DNA from: Parabacteroides sp. 52
GTDB taxonomy: Bacteria > Bacteroidota > Bacteroidia > Bacteroidales > Tannerellaceae
DNA length: 40,583 nt
Reading direction: 5' to 3'
Assembly (NCBI RefSeq): GCF_010500925.1
Contig: NZ_QVMG01000018.1
Span: 1-40,583, forward strand
Made by a program: the position numbers and the translations under genes. The notes beneath the pieces were generated by a model. It had not been told where the DNA came from. It ran no database searches and saw only the letters and a program-made list of their open reading frames with translations. Below, piece by piece: positions 32,655-40,520 of the stretch (its first letter is position 1; every line of letters starts with the position of its first letter).

Positions 32655-32900
32655 TTGAGCTTTATAGAGAACCTTGTTTCTAACCAAGAACAAAAAAGTA
32701 AAAGTCCACATGAGGTATATATGAATCTTTACAAGAAAATCAAATCCTTTGACAAGCATATTGCAAAACGATATAATGACCTAAGAGGGTCAACCTATTA
32801 TATGGTTCTTGTGGGGCTTCTTCTTGATGAGATTATTACTCCGGAGGATTTGAATCGCTTTGATGAGGAGATGACAGAGCGTCTATTGAATAGCGGGTAG
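32655..32900 (+). CDS. Hypothetical small protein
   Basis: An open frame of up to 81 residues (TTG start at 32655; the first ATG, at 32721, would give 60). It is charged and probably helical: KIKSFDKHIAKRYNDL, then a hydrophobic strip and ITPEDLNRFDEEMTERLL. I do not recognise a family. No promoter box or ribosome binding site supports either start. It sits directly after the tRNA-Leu terminator in an AT-richer patch of accessory genes and could be a remnant of a longer gene. Confidence 0.4.
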   Translation: MSFIENLVSNQEQKSKSPHEVYMNLYKKIKSFDKHIAKRYNDLRGSTYYMVLVGLLLDEIITPEDLNRFDEEMTERLLNSG

Positions 32901-32930
32901 CGATTTGGGGATAATCCAATTTTTTTATCT

Positions 32931-32938
32931 AAGTTTGC
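32931..32938 (+). promoter_or_regulatory. -7 box close to the GNAT start
   Basis: TAAGTTTG matches the consensus. It is inside the TTG-started frame from 32905 and only 5 bases before the GTG at 32944, so either translation begins near the mRNA end or this box is not used. Confidence 0.4.
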
Positions 32939-32943
32939 CCGTA

Positions 32944-33378
32944 GTGGAAGCGTACCAAATACAAAAAGGGGAAAAAGCCGACTACAAGCAGTTGATAACA
33001 GTATGGGAGAGTGCTGTTAAAGCGACCCATGAATTCTTGACTATAGAGGATTTTGAGTTCTTCAAACAAATAATCCCCAATCATTTTCTGCATGTTGATT
33101 TGTACGTTATACGCGTAGATAAGGCGATTGCCGCTTTTATGGGAGTGTCGGGCGAAAACATTGAAATGTTATTTGTCTCCTCAGATTCAAGAGGAAAAGG
33201 GTTTGGAAAATCTCTTCTGTTATATGCTATTGAAACTCTCAGGGCAAAGAAAGTCGATGTCAATGAGCAGAATACCCAGGCTGTCGGATTCTATGAAAAA
33301 TTTGGGTTTAAAGTAATCAGCCGCTCAGAGAAGGATTCAACGGGTAAGGACTATCCGATTTTACATTTAAGCCTATAA
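32944..33378 (+). CDS. GNAT family N-acetyltransferase (YjaB-like)
   Basis: About 144 residues with the GNAT fold: the acetyl-CoA-binding SSDSRGKGFGKSLL (R/Q-x-x-G-x-G/A), then VDVNEQNTQAVGFYEKFGFK as the usual C-terminal motif. The N-terminal VWESAVKATHEFLT resembles YjaB-type acetyltransferases that act on small molecules or proteins. The start is uncertain: TTG 32905 gives 157 residues, while GTG 32944 puts the N-terminus at the usual place for the family. The broken DUF3795 gene begins 4 bases after its stop, so the two were an operon, as is common for accessory detoxification-type pairs. Confidence 0.8.
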   Translation: MEAYQIQKGEKADYKQLITVWESAVKATHEFLTIEDFEFFKQIIPNHFLHVDLYVIRVDKAIAAFMGVSGENIEMLFVSSDSRGKGFGKSLLLYAIETLRAKKVDVNEQNTQAVGFYEKFGFKVISRSEKDSTGKDYPILHLSL

Positions 33379-33382
33379 AACC

Positions 33383-33552
33383 ATGAATAATGTAGTGGAT
33401 TATGAATTCATAAAATCAAGACTATCCCCTTGCGGACTACATTGTGGCAAATGTTTTGCTTTTTCCGAAGGTGAAATCACACAATTAAGTAGGTAACTGG
33501 AAAGCTCTTTAGGAAATTTCGATGCCTATACTTTGGTTTATTTTTGCTCCTC
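33383..33552 (+). pseudogene. Broken DUF3795 family gene
   Basis: From ATG 33383 the frame reads SRLSPCGLHCGKCFAFSEGE, the Cys-rich zinc-binding-like opening of DUF3795 proteins. It is stopped after 37 codons by TAA at 33494-33496, probably a CAA-to-TAA change. The same frame then continues with LESSLGNFDAYTLVYF, which again matches the family (LGNFDAYA) before similarity fades. The remaining domain is missing, and the convergent DUF418 gene begins at 33619. The end coordinate is approximate. Confidence 0.75.
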
Positions 33553-33618
33553 GAACTATACTAAAGTCAATAGGGTTCCACTTATGTATAGCGGTTTATT
33601 TAATTCTTATATAACCTC

Positions 33619-34872
33619 TTACTTCGTTTTCCGGAAGGGTTGTACTTTCAGGTAAGTAGCCGATCGCCAGAACCATTCCAAAGGGCCATATAAGAAATAT
33701 CTCATCCAATACCTGCTGAAGACGACTTGTAAAACATATATGCCTACTCCCAGGAGAAATAATTCCGTAGTTCCCAAACGTCCGAAGAAGGAACCGAATG
33801 CCCACATGGAAAACAGCATACACCCTATGATATTCTGCATTTCATAATTTGTCAACCCCATGCGTCCGTAAGGACTGATTGCATCCAGATATTTTCCGAC
33901 ACCTTTGATCTGATACAAGATAATGAATCCCATAGCTAGTGCTCCGGACAGGCATACCGCCTTGATATCATTCAGTCCCATCGTTGCCAGAAGGGTGGGA
34001 GGCAGGCTACTTCCCGGTCGCATCGCTCGCACATTCATTGTCTCCTGCGGGAATAAACCCACTATCAGATTGATTACAACCACGCCAACTACAAAAGCAG
34101 CGAACAATATTAGATTTTTTCTCTTATGTGTCTGAAGCTGTTCAAAGAAACGCAAACGCCCGACTACCAACCCCAGAATGAAGAGAGCCATCGTGATATA
34201 TCCACGTGAGAATACCCCAAACTGATAGTTTAGTTTACCTTGCAAACCACTGGTCAGGTTTGCTTTTGCCGAACGAAGAAAGGACGGTTTCTGAGTATTC
34301 TCGTTTCGGTCGGGTCTTGTTCTGCGTGTTTCGTTGTTCTGAGCATTTTCGGTTGTGGTCTGTTCCATTTGCACCATTTGGTTGTAGACAGAGGTTGTTA
34401 TACGGGGTGTGCCTATTAACAAAAGAAAAGCAATCAAGAGTAATACCCCGTTTTTAGCTTTGTAAAGGAAAACCATCAACACCCCGAACACAGCATAAAT
34501 AGATAAGATATCTCCCGTGTAAAAAAGGTTCCCGATCATCCCGATTACAAAAAGTATGACCATTCGCCACAGGAAGCGTTTCCGGAAATCCATTCCTTTC
34601 CTGTCGGCCCTGTCCATTTGAATAAAAAAGCTCAATCCGAACAGGAAAGCAAAAATATTGATAAACTTTCCCATAATCACATTCCGCATCAACCATTGGA
34701 TATGTCCATCCATTGCCGCAAACAGCGGTTCGCGTGGCTCCATCCCAAAGGAAAAGATACCATAATGTTGCCACATATGAGTCAGGATAACGCCCAACAG
34801 GGCAAATCCTCTTAACGCGTCCAGAACCGTGATCCGTTGCAAGGGTGTCGATATAATCTTTTGTGTTTCCAT
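33619..34872 (-). CDS. DUF418 family multi-span membrane protein
   Basis: About 417 residues with many membrane spans. The N-terminal segment LDALRGFALLGVILTHMW and the C-terminal segment (SPYGRMGLTNYEMQNIIG onward) are the two halves of the DUF418/acyltransferase-3-like family. FGLSFFIQMDRA is the conserved turn after the early spans. The function is unknown; relatives are proposed transporters or acyl transferases for envelope components. Start ATG 34872 gives METQKIIS. The response regulator gene ends at 34950, 77 bases upstream, and the convergent DUF3795 relic lies beyond the 3' end. A polar insert between the central spans (TTENAQNNETRRTRPDRNEN) is unusual. Confidence 0.85.
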   Translation of the reverse strand: METQKIISTPLQRITVLDALRGFALLGVILTHMWQHYGIFSFGMEPREPLFAAMDGHIQWLMRNVIMGKFINIFAFLFGLSFFIQMDRADRKGMDFRKRFLWRMVILFVIGMIGNLFYTGDILSIYAVFGVLMVFLYKAKNGVLLLIAFLLLIGTPRITTSVYNQMVQMEQTTTENAQNNETRRTRPDRNENTQKPSFLRSAKANLTSGLQGKLNYQFGVFSRGYITMALFILGLVVGRLRFFEQLQTHKRKNLILFAAFVVGVVVINLIVGLFPQETMNVRAMRPGSSLPPTLLATMGLNDIKAVCLSGALAMGFIILYQIKGVGKYLDAISPYGRMGLTNYEMQNIIGCMLFSMWAFGSFFGRLGTTELFLLGVGIYVLQVVFSRYWMRYFLYGPLEWFWRSATYLKVQPFRKTK

Positions 34873-34949
34873 ACACCAAAGATTCAACAAAAACACATCC
34901 CTTGTATTAGAAAGCTGACCAACACGAAAAAGAAGAGAATGAAAACGAA

Positions 34950-35702
34950 TTACTCATTCACAATCCACGCCTTAAAGTCGGCCGCTTTGTTTTTGCTAAC
35001 GTAGATGCGTTCGGGTACCTCGGTGGTAAGGGTGACAAACAGACGGCTGTCAAACCAGATGGTGATGTTCTTTACACTGTCGCGAGCGATAATATATTGT
35101 TTGTTCGCACGGTAAAAGTCTGCGGGGTTAAGTGAAGCGAAGATCTGCTCCAGTGTTTTGGTATAAGGATATGATTGACCGTCTTTCATACAAACAAGGG
35201 TATTCTTCTCAGTGGTATAAAAATAGGCGACATCCTGCAAGTCAATCGGTAGAAGTTTGTCTTTCAGAGGGATTAGGAATTTATCTTTGTAGCGTGTTTG
35301 CGGCACCAATTGGGTTAAGCGCAACAGGTATGCATCGAGATCTTTGCGTGTCCATTTCTCAAACTTATGCAGGGCACGCTTCAGCTCTTCCGCTTTTATG
35401 GGTTTCAATAGATAGTCTACACTGTTGAGTTTAAACGCTTCTATAGCATATTCGTCGTAAGCGGTAGTAAAGATAATAGGCGTCTCCACCTCGATACGAT
35501 CGAAGATCAGAAAGGAGGATCCGTCCGACAGATGAATATCCATCAATATCAGGTCGGGCTCCGGCTGGGTTTGCAGCCAGTGAACCGTTTGTTTGACGCT
35601 CTCGCTATTTCCTACGACCTCTATTGCGGGGTCTATTTCCCGGAGAATCTCTACCAGGCTTTCATAAGCAGCCGTTTCATCTTCTACGATTAATACTTTC
35701 AT
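34950..35702 (-). CDS. LytTR family response regulator
   Basis: A 250-residue two-component regulator: a receiver domain (residues 1-120, acidic pocket VEDE, phosphoacceptor Asp55 in LILMDIHLSD, TTAYDEYAIEAF), then a LytTR DNA-binding domain (about 145-245). It starts 7 bases after the sensor kinase stop, so the pair is coexpressed, and would regulate direct-repeat LytTR targets. The DUF418 gene 77 bases downstream on the same strand might be part of the operon or a target. The signal and targets are unknown. Confidence 0.93.
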   Translation of the reverse strand: MKVLIVEDETAAYESLVEILREIDPAIEVVGNSESVKQTVHWLQTQPEPDLILMDIHLSDGSSFLIFDRIEVETPIIFTTAYDEYAIEAFKLNSVDYLLKPIKAEELKRALHKFEKWTRKDLDAYLLRLTQLVPQTRYKDKFLIPLKDKLLPIDLQDVAYFYTTEKNTLVCMKDGQSYPYTKTLEQIFASLNPADFYRANKQYIIARDSVKNITIWFDSRLFVTLTTEVPERIYVSKNKAADFKAWIVNE

Positions 35703-35709
35703 ACGTTAG

Positions 35710-36759
35710 CTATTTTAACGGTAAATATACGCGGAATGTCACACCGTCGTCCGCAATCCGGATCTGTTTGTTCATCAACAAGGCATAACGATTTTCCAAG
35801 TTTCGCAGCCCTGTGCCATTGGTTACTGAAGGAGCAATTTTGGGGTAGACCGGATTAGAGACAACCAGTTCTTTCGCCGCATTGACAGTGATCGACACCT
35901 CCATTTTATGGTCACTGTCGATCATATTATGCACCACAATATTGTCTAACAGCGGAAGGATCGACAATACCGGTATCTTATACGACAGCATCTCCTTCTC
36001 TACCTTCATCCGATATTCCAGTTTATTGGCAAAACGAACCTCCATCATATAACGAAAGGCATCTACAAACTCCAGTTCCTCGCCCAAAGTCACCAAGCCT
36101 TTTTTATCACTCTGCAGGATATAGCGAAACACATCCGAGAGTTTATTGACGTAGGTAAGAGTCGTCTCATCATCCTTTTTACGGATCAGGGAAGTCAATC
36201 CATTCAAGGAGTTAAAGAAGAAATGCGGGTTTATCTGATTTGTAAGTGCGTCGTATTGGCTTTGCAGGTTTTCCAGTTTCAGCCGTTCGATCTCCTGTTC
36301 CTTTTTCCTTTGCTCTTCAAACAGCCAGTAAATATACCCCATCACGGTCGAGAGAATGCACATCAGGAAAAACTGAAACAGTATCAGGCTACCGAAATGC
36401 CGGACTTTGGAATAGGTAAGAAAAGAAATCACTCCATAGCAGATAAATGTTGCCAGGCTAATCAGAAAATTATAACCGAACCGTTTCTTAAAAGAAGGCG
36501 TTTTGATCTTCAACAGATTAAATCTCAACAAAAAGAAAGTCACTCCCGCATAATAAAGCGCACGAAAAATAAAAAACGTGATATAACGCCCCCGGTTTGC
36601 TTCCGGTACATACTTCAATTCAAAAGGTATCCAGGTTATTTCGGGATACAAAACAAACAAAGCACACAACAGGCTTATCAGACACAGTTTATGGGGCCGA
36701 GAAATAGTTGATAATTTAGTCATACGTTCATTAAAATTAGTCATTTCGTGATTCGGCAT
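35710..36759 (-). CDS. LytS-type sensor histidine kinase
   Basis: Membrane sensor that would phosphorylate the neighbouring LytTR regulator. About 349 residues from ATG 36759: four predicted membrane spans (through about residue 130), a coiled coil (EEQRKKEQEIERLKLENLQ), then the His_kinase domain with the phosphoacceptor His in NQINPHFFFNSLN and a degenerate ATPase region (PLLDNIVVHNM, GTGLRNLENRY) typical of this family. The frame begins at a TTG at 36798 with other Met codons at 36744 and 36723, and the exact start is unsettled. A -7-like box TATTTTCG on the minus strand (36824-36831) fits any of them. Confidence 0.9.
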   Translation of the reverse strand: MPNHEMTNFNERMTKLSTISRPHKLCLISLLCALFVLYPEITWIPFELKYVPEANRGRYITFFIFRALYYAGVTFFLLRFNLLKIKTPSFKKRFGYNFLISLATFICYGVISFLTYSKVRHFGSLILFQFFLMCILSTVMGYIYWLFEEQRKKEQEIERLKLENLQSQYDALTNQINPHFFFNSLNGLTSLIRKKDDETTLTYVNKLSDVFRYILQSDKKGLVTLGEELEFVDAFRYMMEVRFANKLEYRMKVEKEMLSYKIPVLSILPLLDNIVVHNMIDSDHKMEVSITVNAAKELVVSNPVYPKIAPSVTNGTGLRNLENRYALLMNKQIRIADDGVTFRVYLPLK

Positions 36760-36950
36760 AATCCAGGCAAACTTGGCTTCTGCGCTCGTTTCTTTCAATC
36801 TCCTCTTTTTATACTGCAGAGTACGAAAATAAGTATTTTGCCTTGTAGATTATAATAAATCAGGCTAATAACGAAAAAAGGAGGTTTATGACGAATTGTT
36901 GAATCCGTTCAATACTAAAGCGGTGTATTGTGGGAATCGGATGTTTGCTT

Positions 36951-37139
36951 TTAAGTATTCCCTTTGCCCTTAACATGCTCTTTTGTCTGATTCCAGAGTT
37001 CAACAGGTACACTGCATTTGATTTGGGTATCACACGTCCTGCCTTCTACTGTGATTCTCAAACGGATGGGGGCTTCTCCGTTTTTTTAAAGTTTGCTCTT
37101 CTTGATGAAGAACAAAACACTGAACGTTTTTCTTCTCAT
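36951..37139 (-). pseudogene. Decayed tyrosine integrase (N-terminal arm-binding fragment)
   Basis: Read on the minus strand from ATG 37139, the frame gives MRRKTFSVLFFIKKSKL, an in-frame TAA (37086-37088), then KNGEAPIRLRITVEGR and PVELWNQTKEHVKGKGN before another stop. This is the N-terminal arm-type DNA-binding region of Bacteroidetes phage/ICE tyrosine recombinases, in which KNGEAPIRLRITV is a common run. The core-binding and catalytic (R-H-R-Y) domains are absent. A canonical -7 box (37161-37168) remains upstream. It lies 264 bases from tRNA-Lys, a usual type of attachment site. The GTG-started plus-strand frame at 36930-37208 is its antisense shadow. Confidence 0.8.
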
Positions 37140-37160
37140 TTCTCGTCGTTTTTAATGATA

Positions 37161-37168
37161 CAAAGTTA
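37161..37168 (-). promoter_or_regulatory. -7 box of the integrase relic
   Basis: Minus-strand TAACTTTG, 22 bases before the relic ATG. Confidence 0.55.
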
Positions 37169-37226
37169 TTTTATATCCTTCAAAAACACACTACGCAAAA
37201 TATTGTAATTCAGTGAAATAAAACCT

Positions 37227-37268
37227 AAATCGTGGAACTTTTTGCAAATCTCAAAAGTCCCACGATTT
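37227..37268. terminator. Long hairpin between the integrase relic and tRNA-Lys
   Basis: AAATCGTGGAACTTTT and AAAAGTCCCACGATTT form a 16-bp stem (one mismatch) with a 10-base loop. It may stop transcription in both directions or mark the end of the former element. Confidence 0.6.
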
Positions 37269-37341
37269 GGGCACTATTCGTTTGCTTTTTCTGATTGACC
37301 CCCTTTTTCTCGCTTTTTTCTGTAACCCGTACAAAAAAGAA

Positions 37342-37371
37342 AATCCCTGACTCCGTAGGAACCAGGGATTT
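37342..37371 (-). terminator. Terminator of tRNA-Lys
   Basis: AATCCCTG pairs with CAGGGATT, with A/T runs on both flanks; on the minus strand it is followed by TTCTTTTTT. It lies 31 bases after the tRNA. Confidence 0.8.
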
Positions 37372-37402
37372 TTTTCGCTCTCTTCTTTTAGAGACCTTTT
37401 GG

Positions 37403-37475
37403 TGATTTGCCTGGGGTTCGAACCCAGGACCCCATCCTTAAAAGGGATGTGCTCTACCGGCTGAGCTAGCAAATC
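37403..37475 (-). tRNA. tRNA-Lys (anticodon UUU)
   Basis: 73 bases on the minus strand: acceptor GATTTGC with GCAAATC, D arm GCTCAGCCGGTAGAGC, anticodon stem CATCC/GGATG around CTTTTAA (anticodon UUU), T arm CTGGG TTCGAAC CCCAG, discriminator A. CCA is not encoded. A -7 box, TACCTTTG, lies at 37505-37512 on the minus strand. It sits between the AI-2E gene and the integrase relic. Confidence 0.96.
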
Positions 37476-37504
37476 ATCCGATACATTCTCTAGGAATGCG
37501 GGTG

Positions 37505-37512
37505 CAAAGGTA
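37505..37512 (-). promoter_or_regulatory. -7 promoter box for tRNA-Lys
   Basis: Minus-strand TACCTTTG, a perfect consensus match, 29 bases upstream of the mature tRNA 5' end. Confidence 0.75.
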
Positions 37513-37556
37513 GAAAGATTTTTAAAACATGCAAAGGTTTTATATAGTTTTTTTAT

Positions 37557-38699
37557 TTATGTCTCGTCGACAAAGGTATCTTCTTCCGGTACGGCAGTTA
37601 CTATCTTGGCATATTCATCCCCTTCCATAAGTATGAAACGTTTGTAATAAGAAAGGCAAAGGGTCGTGAGTGGCAAAGCGATAATGAGACCGACAAACCC
37701 CAATAAAGTGCCCCATATCGAAAGGGAAAGCAAGATAAAAGCCGGATTCAGTCCCATTGCCCGGCCCATAATCCGTGGTGTAAGAAACAGATCTTGAATG
37801 ACCTGCACAATACCTAATACCAACAATGCCAGACCGAAGATAACCCAGAAATTTTGTCCCGTCTCGGCCGAGCGTAACAGGCTCAGTAAAATCATCGGAA
37901 TAATGCCTATCGTCTGCAAATAAGGGATCAGATTCAGTAAACCGATGAAAAGCCCCAGCGTAATGCCCAGCGGAAAATCAATGATCCTGAAACCGATGGC
38001 CAACAACACCCCGACACATAAAGCAATAAGCGACTGTCCCCGGAAATAACGATTCATGCTCAGTTCTACATCTTCCACCAATCCTTCGATAAAAGGTCTG
38101 TACTTCTCCGGCACCAATAGGCACCATCCATTCGCCACCTTCTCATAGTCCAATAGGATAAAGATGAAATAAAGTAAAATAACAAATACAATTGTGATGC
38201 TGAACAAGACCGAGAAGGTATTGGACAATATCGACCACAATTTAGGGGCCAGTTGCCGGATTGCATTTTCTATATTTTCCCGACTCAGTAGTTCCGTCCA
38301 TTCTTCTACATGAATGTTTGTCTCCAGGAAGTGCAACCACGATTCAGGGATGAAAGCAATATGTCCTTCCTGGGGGTTGTGGGTGCGCAAGAGTTCCATT
38401 GTTTTGTCTATTTCCTGCCCAATCGAAGGCAGGACGATGACGCTTATCAGGGTAATCACACTTATAATCAACAGGAGAACGCCTATTATAGCCAGTATCC
38501 GGCTCTTCAATTTCAACTTATATTGAAAGAACTTCACGATCGGTTGCATTAGGTAAGCCAGTAACCATGCAATCAGGAAAGGAAGCAAAGCATTCTTCAA
38601 CAACCCGATTAAATAAATGCTCCCTGCAATCGCCAATATACTGAAGACAATCCGGGCTACCCGGTCAAACGTGTAAGGCTTATTAAATAATGGATTCAT
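37557..38699 (-). CDS. AI-2E family transporter
   Basis: About 380 residues from ATG 38699 (MNPLFNKPYTFDRV). It has seven or eight hydrophobic spans and the family's large extracytoplasmic segment (about 85-150); the C-terminal core reads PLGITLGLFIGLLNLIPYLQ, FLTPRIMGRAMGLNPAFILL and WGTLLGFVGLIIALPL, all typical of AI-2E/YdiK-PerM proteins. The name comes from TqsA, but most members export other or unknown small molecules or ions. The longest frame extends to 38861 across the promoter and part of the divergent dacB gene, which rules that start out. A symmetric promoter at 38711-38733 serves both directions. Confidence 0.92.
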   Translation of the reverse strand: MNPLFNKPYTFDRVARIVFSILAIAGSIYLIGLLKNALLPFLIAWLLAYLMQPIVKFFQYKLKLKSRILAIIGVLLLIISVITLISVIVLPSIGQEIDKTMELLRTHNPQEGHIAFIPESWLHFLETNIHVEEWTELLSRENIENAIRQLAPKLWSILSNTFSVLFSITIVFVILLYFIFILLDYEKVANGWCLLVPEKYRPFIEGLVEDVELSMNRYFRGQSLIALCVGVLLAIGFRIIDFPLGITLGLFIGLLNLIPYLQTIGIIPMILLSLLRSAETGQNFWVIFGLALLVLGIVQVIQDLFLTPRIMGRAMGLNPAFILLSLSIWGTLLGFVGLIIALPLTTLCLSYYKRFILMEGDEYAKIVTAVPEEDTFVDET

Positions 38700-38710
38700 A
38701 GTATATTTTT

Positions 38711-38733
38711 TATCTTTGCTACCGACAAAGATA
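38711..38733. promoter_or_regulatory. Symmetric face-to-face promoter for the AI-2E and dacB genes
   Basis: The plus-strand box TATCTTTG (38711-38718) and the minus-strand box TATCTTTG (38733 to 38726) form a perfect inverted repeat with 7 bases between. The predicted starts (about 38724 plus, 38720 minus) fall inside or next to each other's box, so the two polymerases cannot bind at once. Each gene's -33 region lies near the other's start codon. Confidence 0.7.
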
Positions 38734-38758
38734 GAATAAAGTAGAAAAGAATAAGAAC

Positions 38759-40213
38759 ATGATAAAGAAAATATGCAGCCTTCTCCTGGTATCTTTTTAT
38801 ATCCTTCCTTTGATAGCACAAGTACCCCAACCGCTGAAGCAATTATTGAAAGCCGACTCAATGAAAGGAGCTTCCTTCTCTCTGATCGCCAAAGAGGTGG
38901 AGACAGGTAGTGTTTTATATAGTTACGATGCCGACCGCCAAGTCACTCCTGCTTCTATTCTGAAGACCGTCACGACGGCTACCGCCTTGGAAGTATTCGG
39001 ACCCGATTACCGTTTTCCCACTACCCTTGCATATGATGGGGAACTGAAAGACGGTATCTTATACGGCAATCTCTACATTACGGGAAGTGGTGACCCGACT
39101 TTAGGCTCGGCTCATTTCACCTCCGATCGGTATCTTTTCCTCCGGCAGTGGGTTGAAGCTATCCGAAAGGCCGGCATCAAAGAGATAACCGGCTCTGTTA
39201 TTTCCGACGAAAGCATTTTCGATACCGAAGGCATCTCCCCCAAATGCTTACATGAAGATATGGGAAGTTATTACGGAGCCGGAAGTTACGGGCTCAATGT
39301 ATTTGATAATCTGTATCAACTCCACCTCACGACCGGGAAACCGGGCGATCGTCCGGTCATACAATCCCAGACTCCCCCGATGCCAACTCTTCGTTTCCAT
39401 AATTACCTTACTTCGGCTTCTTACCCTATCGACAGTGCTTTCATCCTCGGAGGGCCTTATTCCCCCGATCGCTACCTCTACGGTGTCGTACCCCCCAACC
39501 GCCCCTCCTATGTCTTGAAAGGCGATATCCCGGATCCCGCTCTTTTCCTGGCAGGCTTATTGCATGAACGGCTTCAGAAAGAAGGTCTTCTTATCGGAGA
39601 CATTCCTTCCTGTTACCGCCAACTTGATGCGGCCGGGCAATGGCATGCGGGGGAGAAAACGGCCCTGGTGACCACCTATTCGCCTCCTCTCCGGCAGATT
39701 GTCCGTGTCACCAACGAGAAGAGCCACAACCTGTATGCCGATGCCTTACTCAAGACCCTCGGCTTGCAGTATGATGCCTCCCGTACAGAAGTGCTTTCTT
39801 CCTTCGGCAAAGGTGTTCGATGGATGCAGTCCTTTTGGAAAAAGAAAGGTATAGATACCTCTTCCTTGCATATCTACGACGGAAGTGGGTTGGCGGTAAC
39901 CAACAGGCTTTCTGCCGCATTTATAGCGGATGTATTGGTCTATATGGCTACCCAATCACCTCAATCGGAGGCTTTTATACAATCTCTTCCCCAGGCCGGC
40001 CTGGAGGGGACTGTCCGCAATTTCCTCCGCGGCTCTTCGTTGCAAGGCAGAACTCGTTTGAAAAGTGGGGGCATGAGTCGCGTCAAATGTTATGCCGGGT
40101 ATATTGACAAAGATGGGAAACGATATGCCGTCGCTCTTTTTGCGAACAACTACAACTGTGAGGGGCGGGAGATAACCCGGGCATTGGAGCGATTGTTGAC
40201 TGCTCTTTTCTGA
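38759..40213 (+). CDS. dacB: D-alanyl-D-alanine carboxypeptidase/endopeptidase (PBP4, class C)
   Basis: Periplasmic penicillin-binding protein that trims D-Ala from, and can cleave cross-links in, peptidoglycan. The 484 residues begin with a signal peptide (about 1-20, ending LIAQ). The three active-site motifs are S-x-x-K (SILK, Ser66-Lys69), S-x-N (SHN in KSHNLYADALLK) and K-T/S-G (KSGG in RTRLKSGGMSR). The two inserted domains typical of PBP4, between SxxK and SxN, account for its length. The -7 box at 38711-38718 gives a leader of about 35 bases. It is monocistronic; repeats follow its stop codon. Confidence 0.93.
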   Translation: MIKKICSLLLVSFYILPLIAQVPQPLKQLLKADSMKGASFSLIAKEVETGSVLYSYDADRQVTPASILKTVTTATALEVFGPDYRFPTTLAYDGELKDGILYGNLYITGSGDPTLGSAHFTSDRYLFLRQWVEAIRKAGIKEITGSVISDESIFDTEGISPKCLHEDMGSYYGAGSYGLNVFDNLYQLHLTTGKPGDRPVIQSQTPPMPTLRFHNYLTSASYPIDSAFILGGPYSPDRYLYGVVPPNRPSYVLKGDIPDPALFLAGLLHERLQKEGLLIGDIPSCYRQLDAAGQWHAGEKTALVTTYSPPLRQIVRVTNEKSHNLYADALLKTLGLQYDASRTEVLSSFGKGVRWMQSFWKKKGIDTSSLHIYDGSGLAVTNRLSAAFIADVLVYMATQSPQSEAFIQSLPQAGLEGTVRNFLRGSSLQGRTRLKSGGMSRVKCYAGYIDKDGKRYAVALFANNYNCEGREITRALERLLTALF

Positions 40214-40267
40214 TTGAAAAAGGTCATATGGGAAGGTGGTTCTTTTCATTATGGGCCGGAAATGTTA

Positions 40268-40355
40268 TTGTCGATGGGCATCGGCAGTGTTGCCGATGCT
40301 GTTCAGCAATATTGACGAACACGTTCAGCAATATTGCCGATGCGCATCGGCAATA
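40268..40355. repeat. 22-bp-period tandem array of larger palindromes
   Basis: Four 22-bp units (40268, 40290, 40312, 40334) of the form TTGccGATGcgcaTCggCAAtA. The last is a perfect 20-bp palindrome, TTGCCGATGCGCATCGGCAA, plus TA; at junctions it forms a GCAATATTGC-like 10-bp palindrome every 22 bp. Same copy number and period as the array at 29454-29541, but a different sequence. Confidence 0.88.
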
Positions 40356-40371
40356 GAATATACATTGGAAA

Positions 40372-40520
40372 TTGGTTAGTGATTAACGATTAATGATAAA
40401 CGATTAATGATTATTGTTTAGTGATTAGTGAATTGAAGATTTGCGACCAAAAGGTATTTAGGATGACAGGAAAGTGTTTGGGATGACAGGAAAGTGTTTA
40501 GGGTAACAGGAAAGTATCTT
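40372..40520. repeat. AT-rich direct repeats followed by a 20-bp tandem array
   Basis: AACGATTAATGAT occurs at 40385-40397 and 40399-40411, flanked by TTAGTGATTA-type copies. Three 20-bp units near GGATGACAGGAAAGTGTTTA follow at 40461, 40481 and 40501, with a more degenerate unit ending at 40460. Non-coding. Confidence 0.75.

Noticed and set aside
33497..33655. Separate small gene after the DUF3795 stop codon
   Set aside because: It has no start of its own; its first residues continue the DUF3795 family sequence in the same frame, so it is the tail of the broken gene.
36930..37208. GTG-started 92-residue plus-strand protein
   Set aside because: Read on the other strand the region is the integrase N-terminal fragment, which has recognizable motifs; the plus frame is its antisense.
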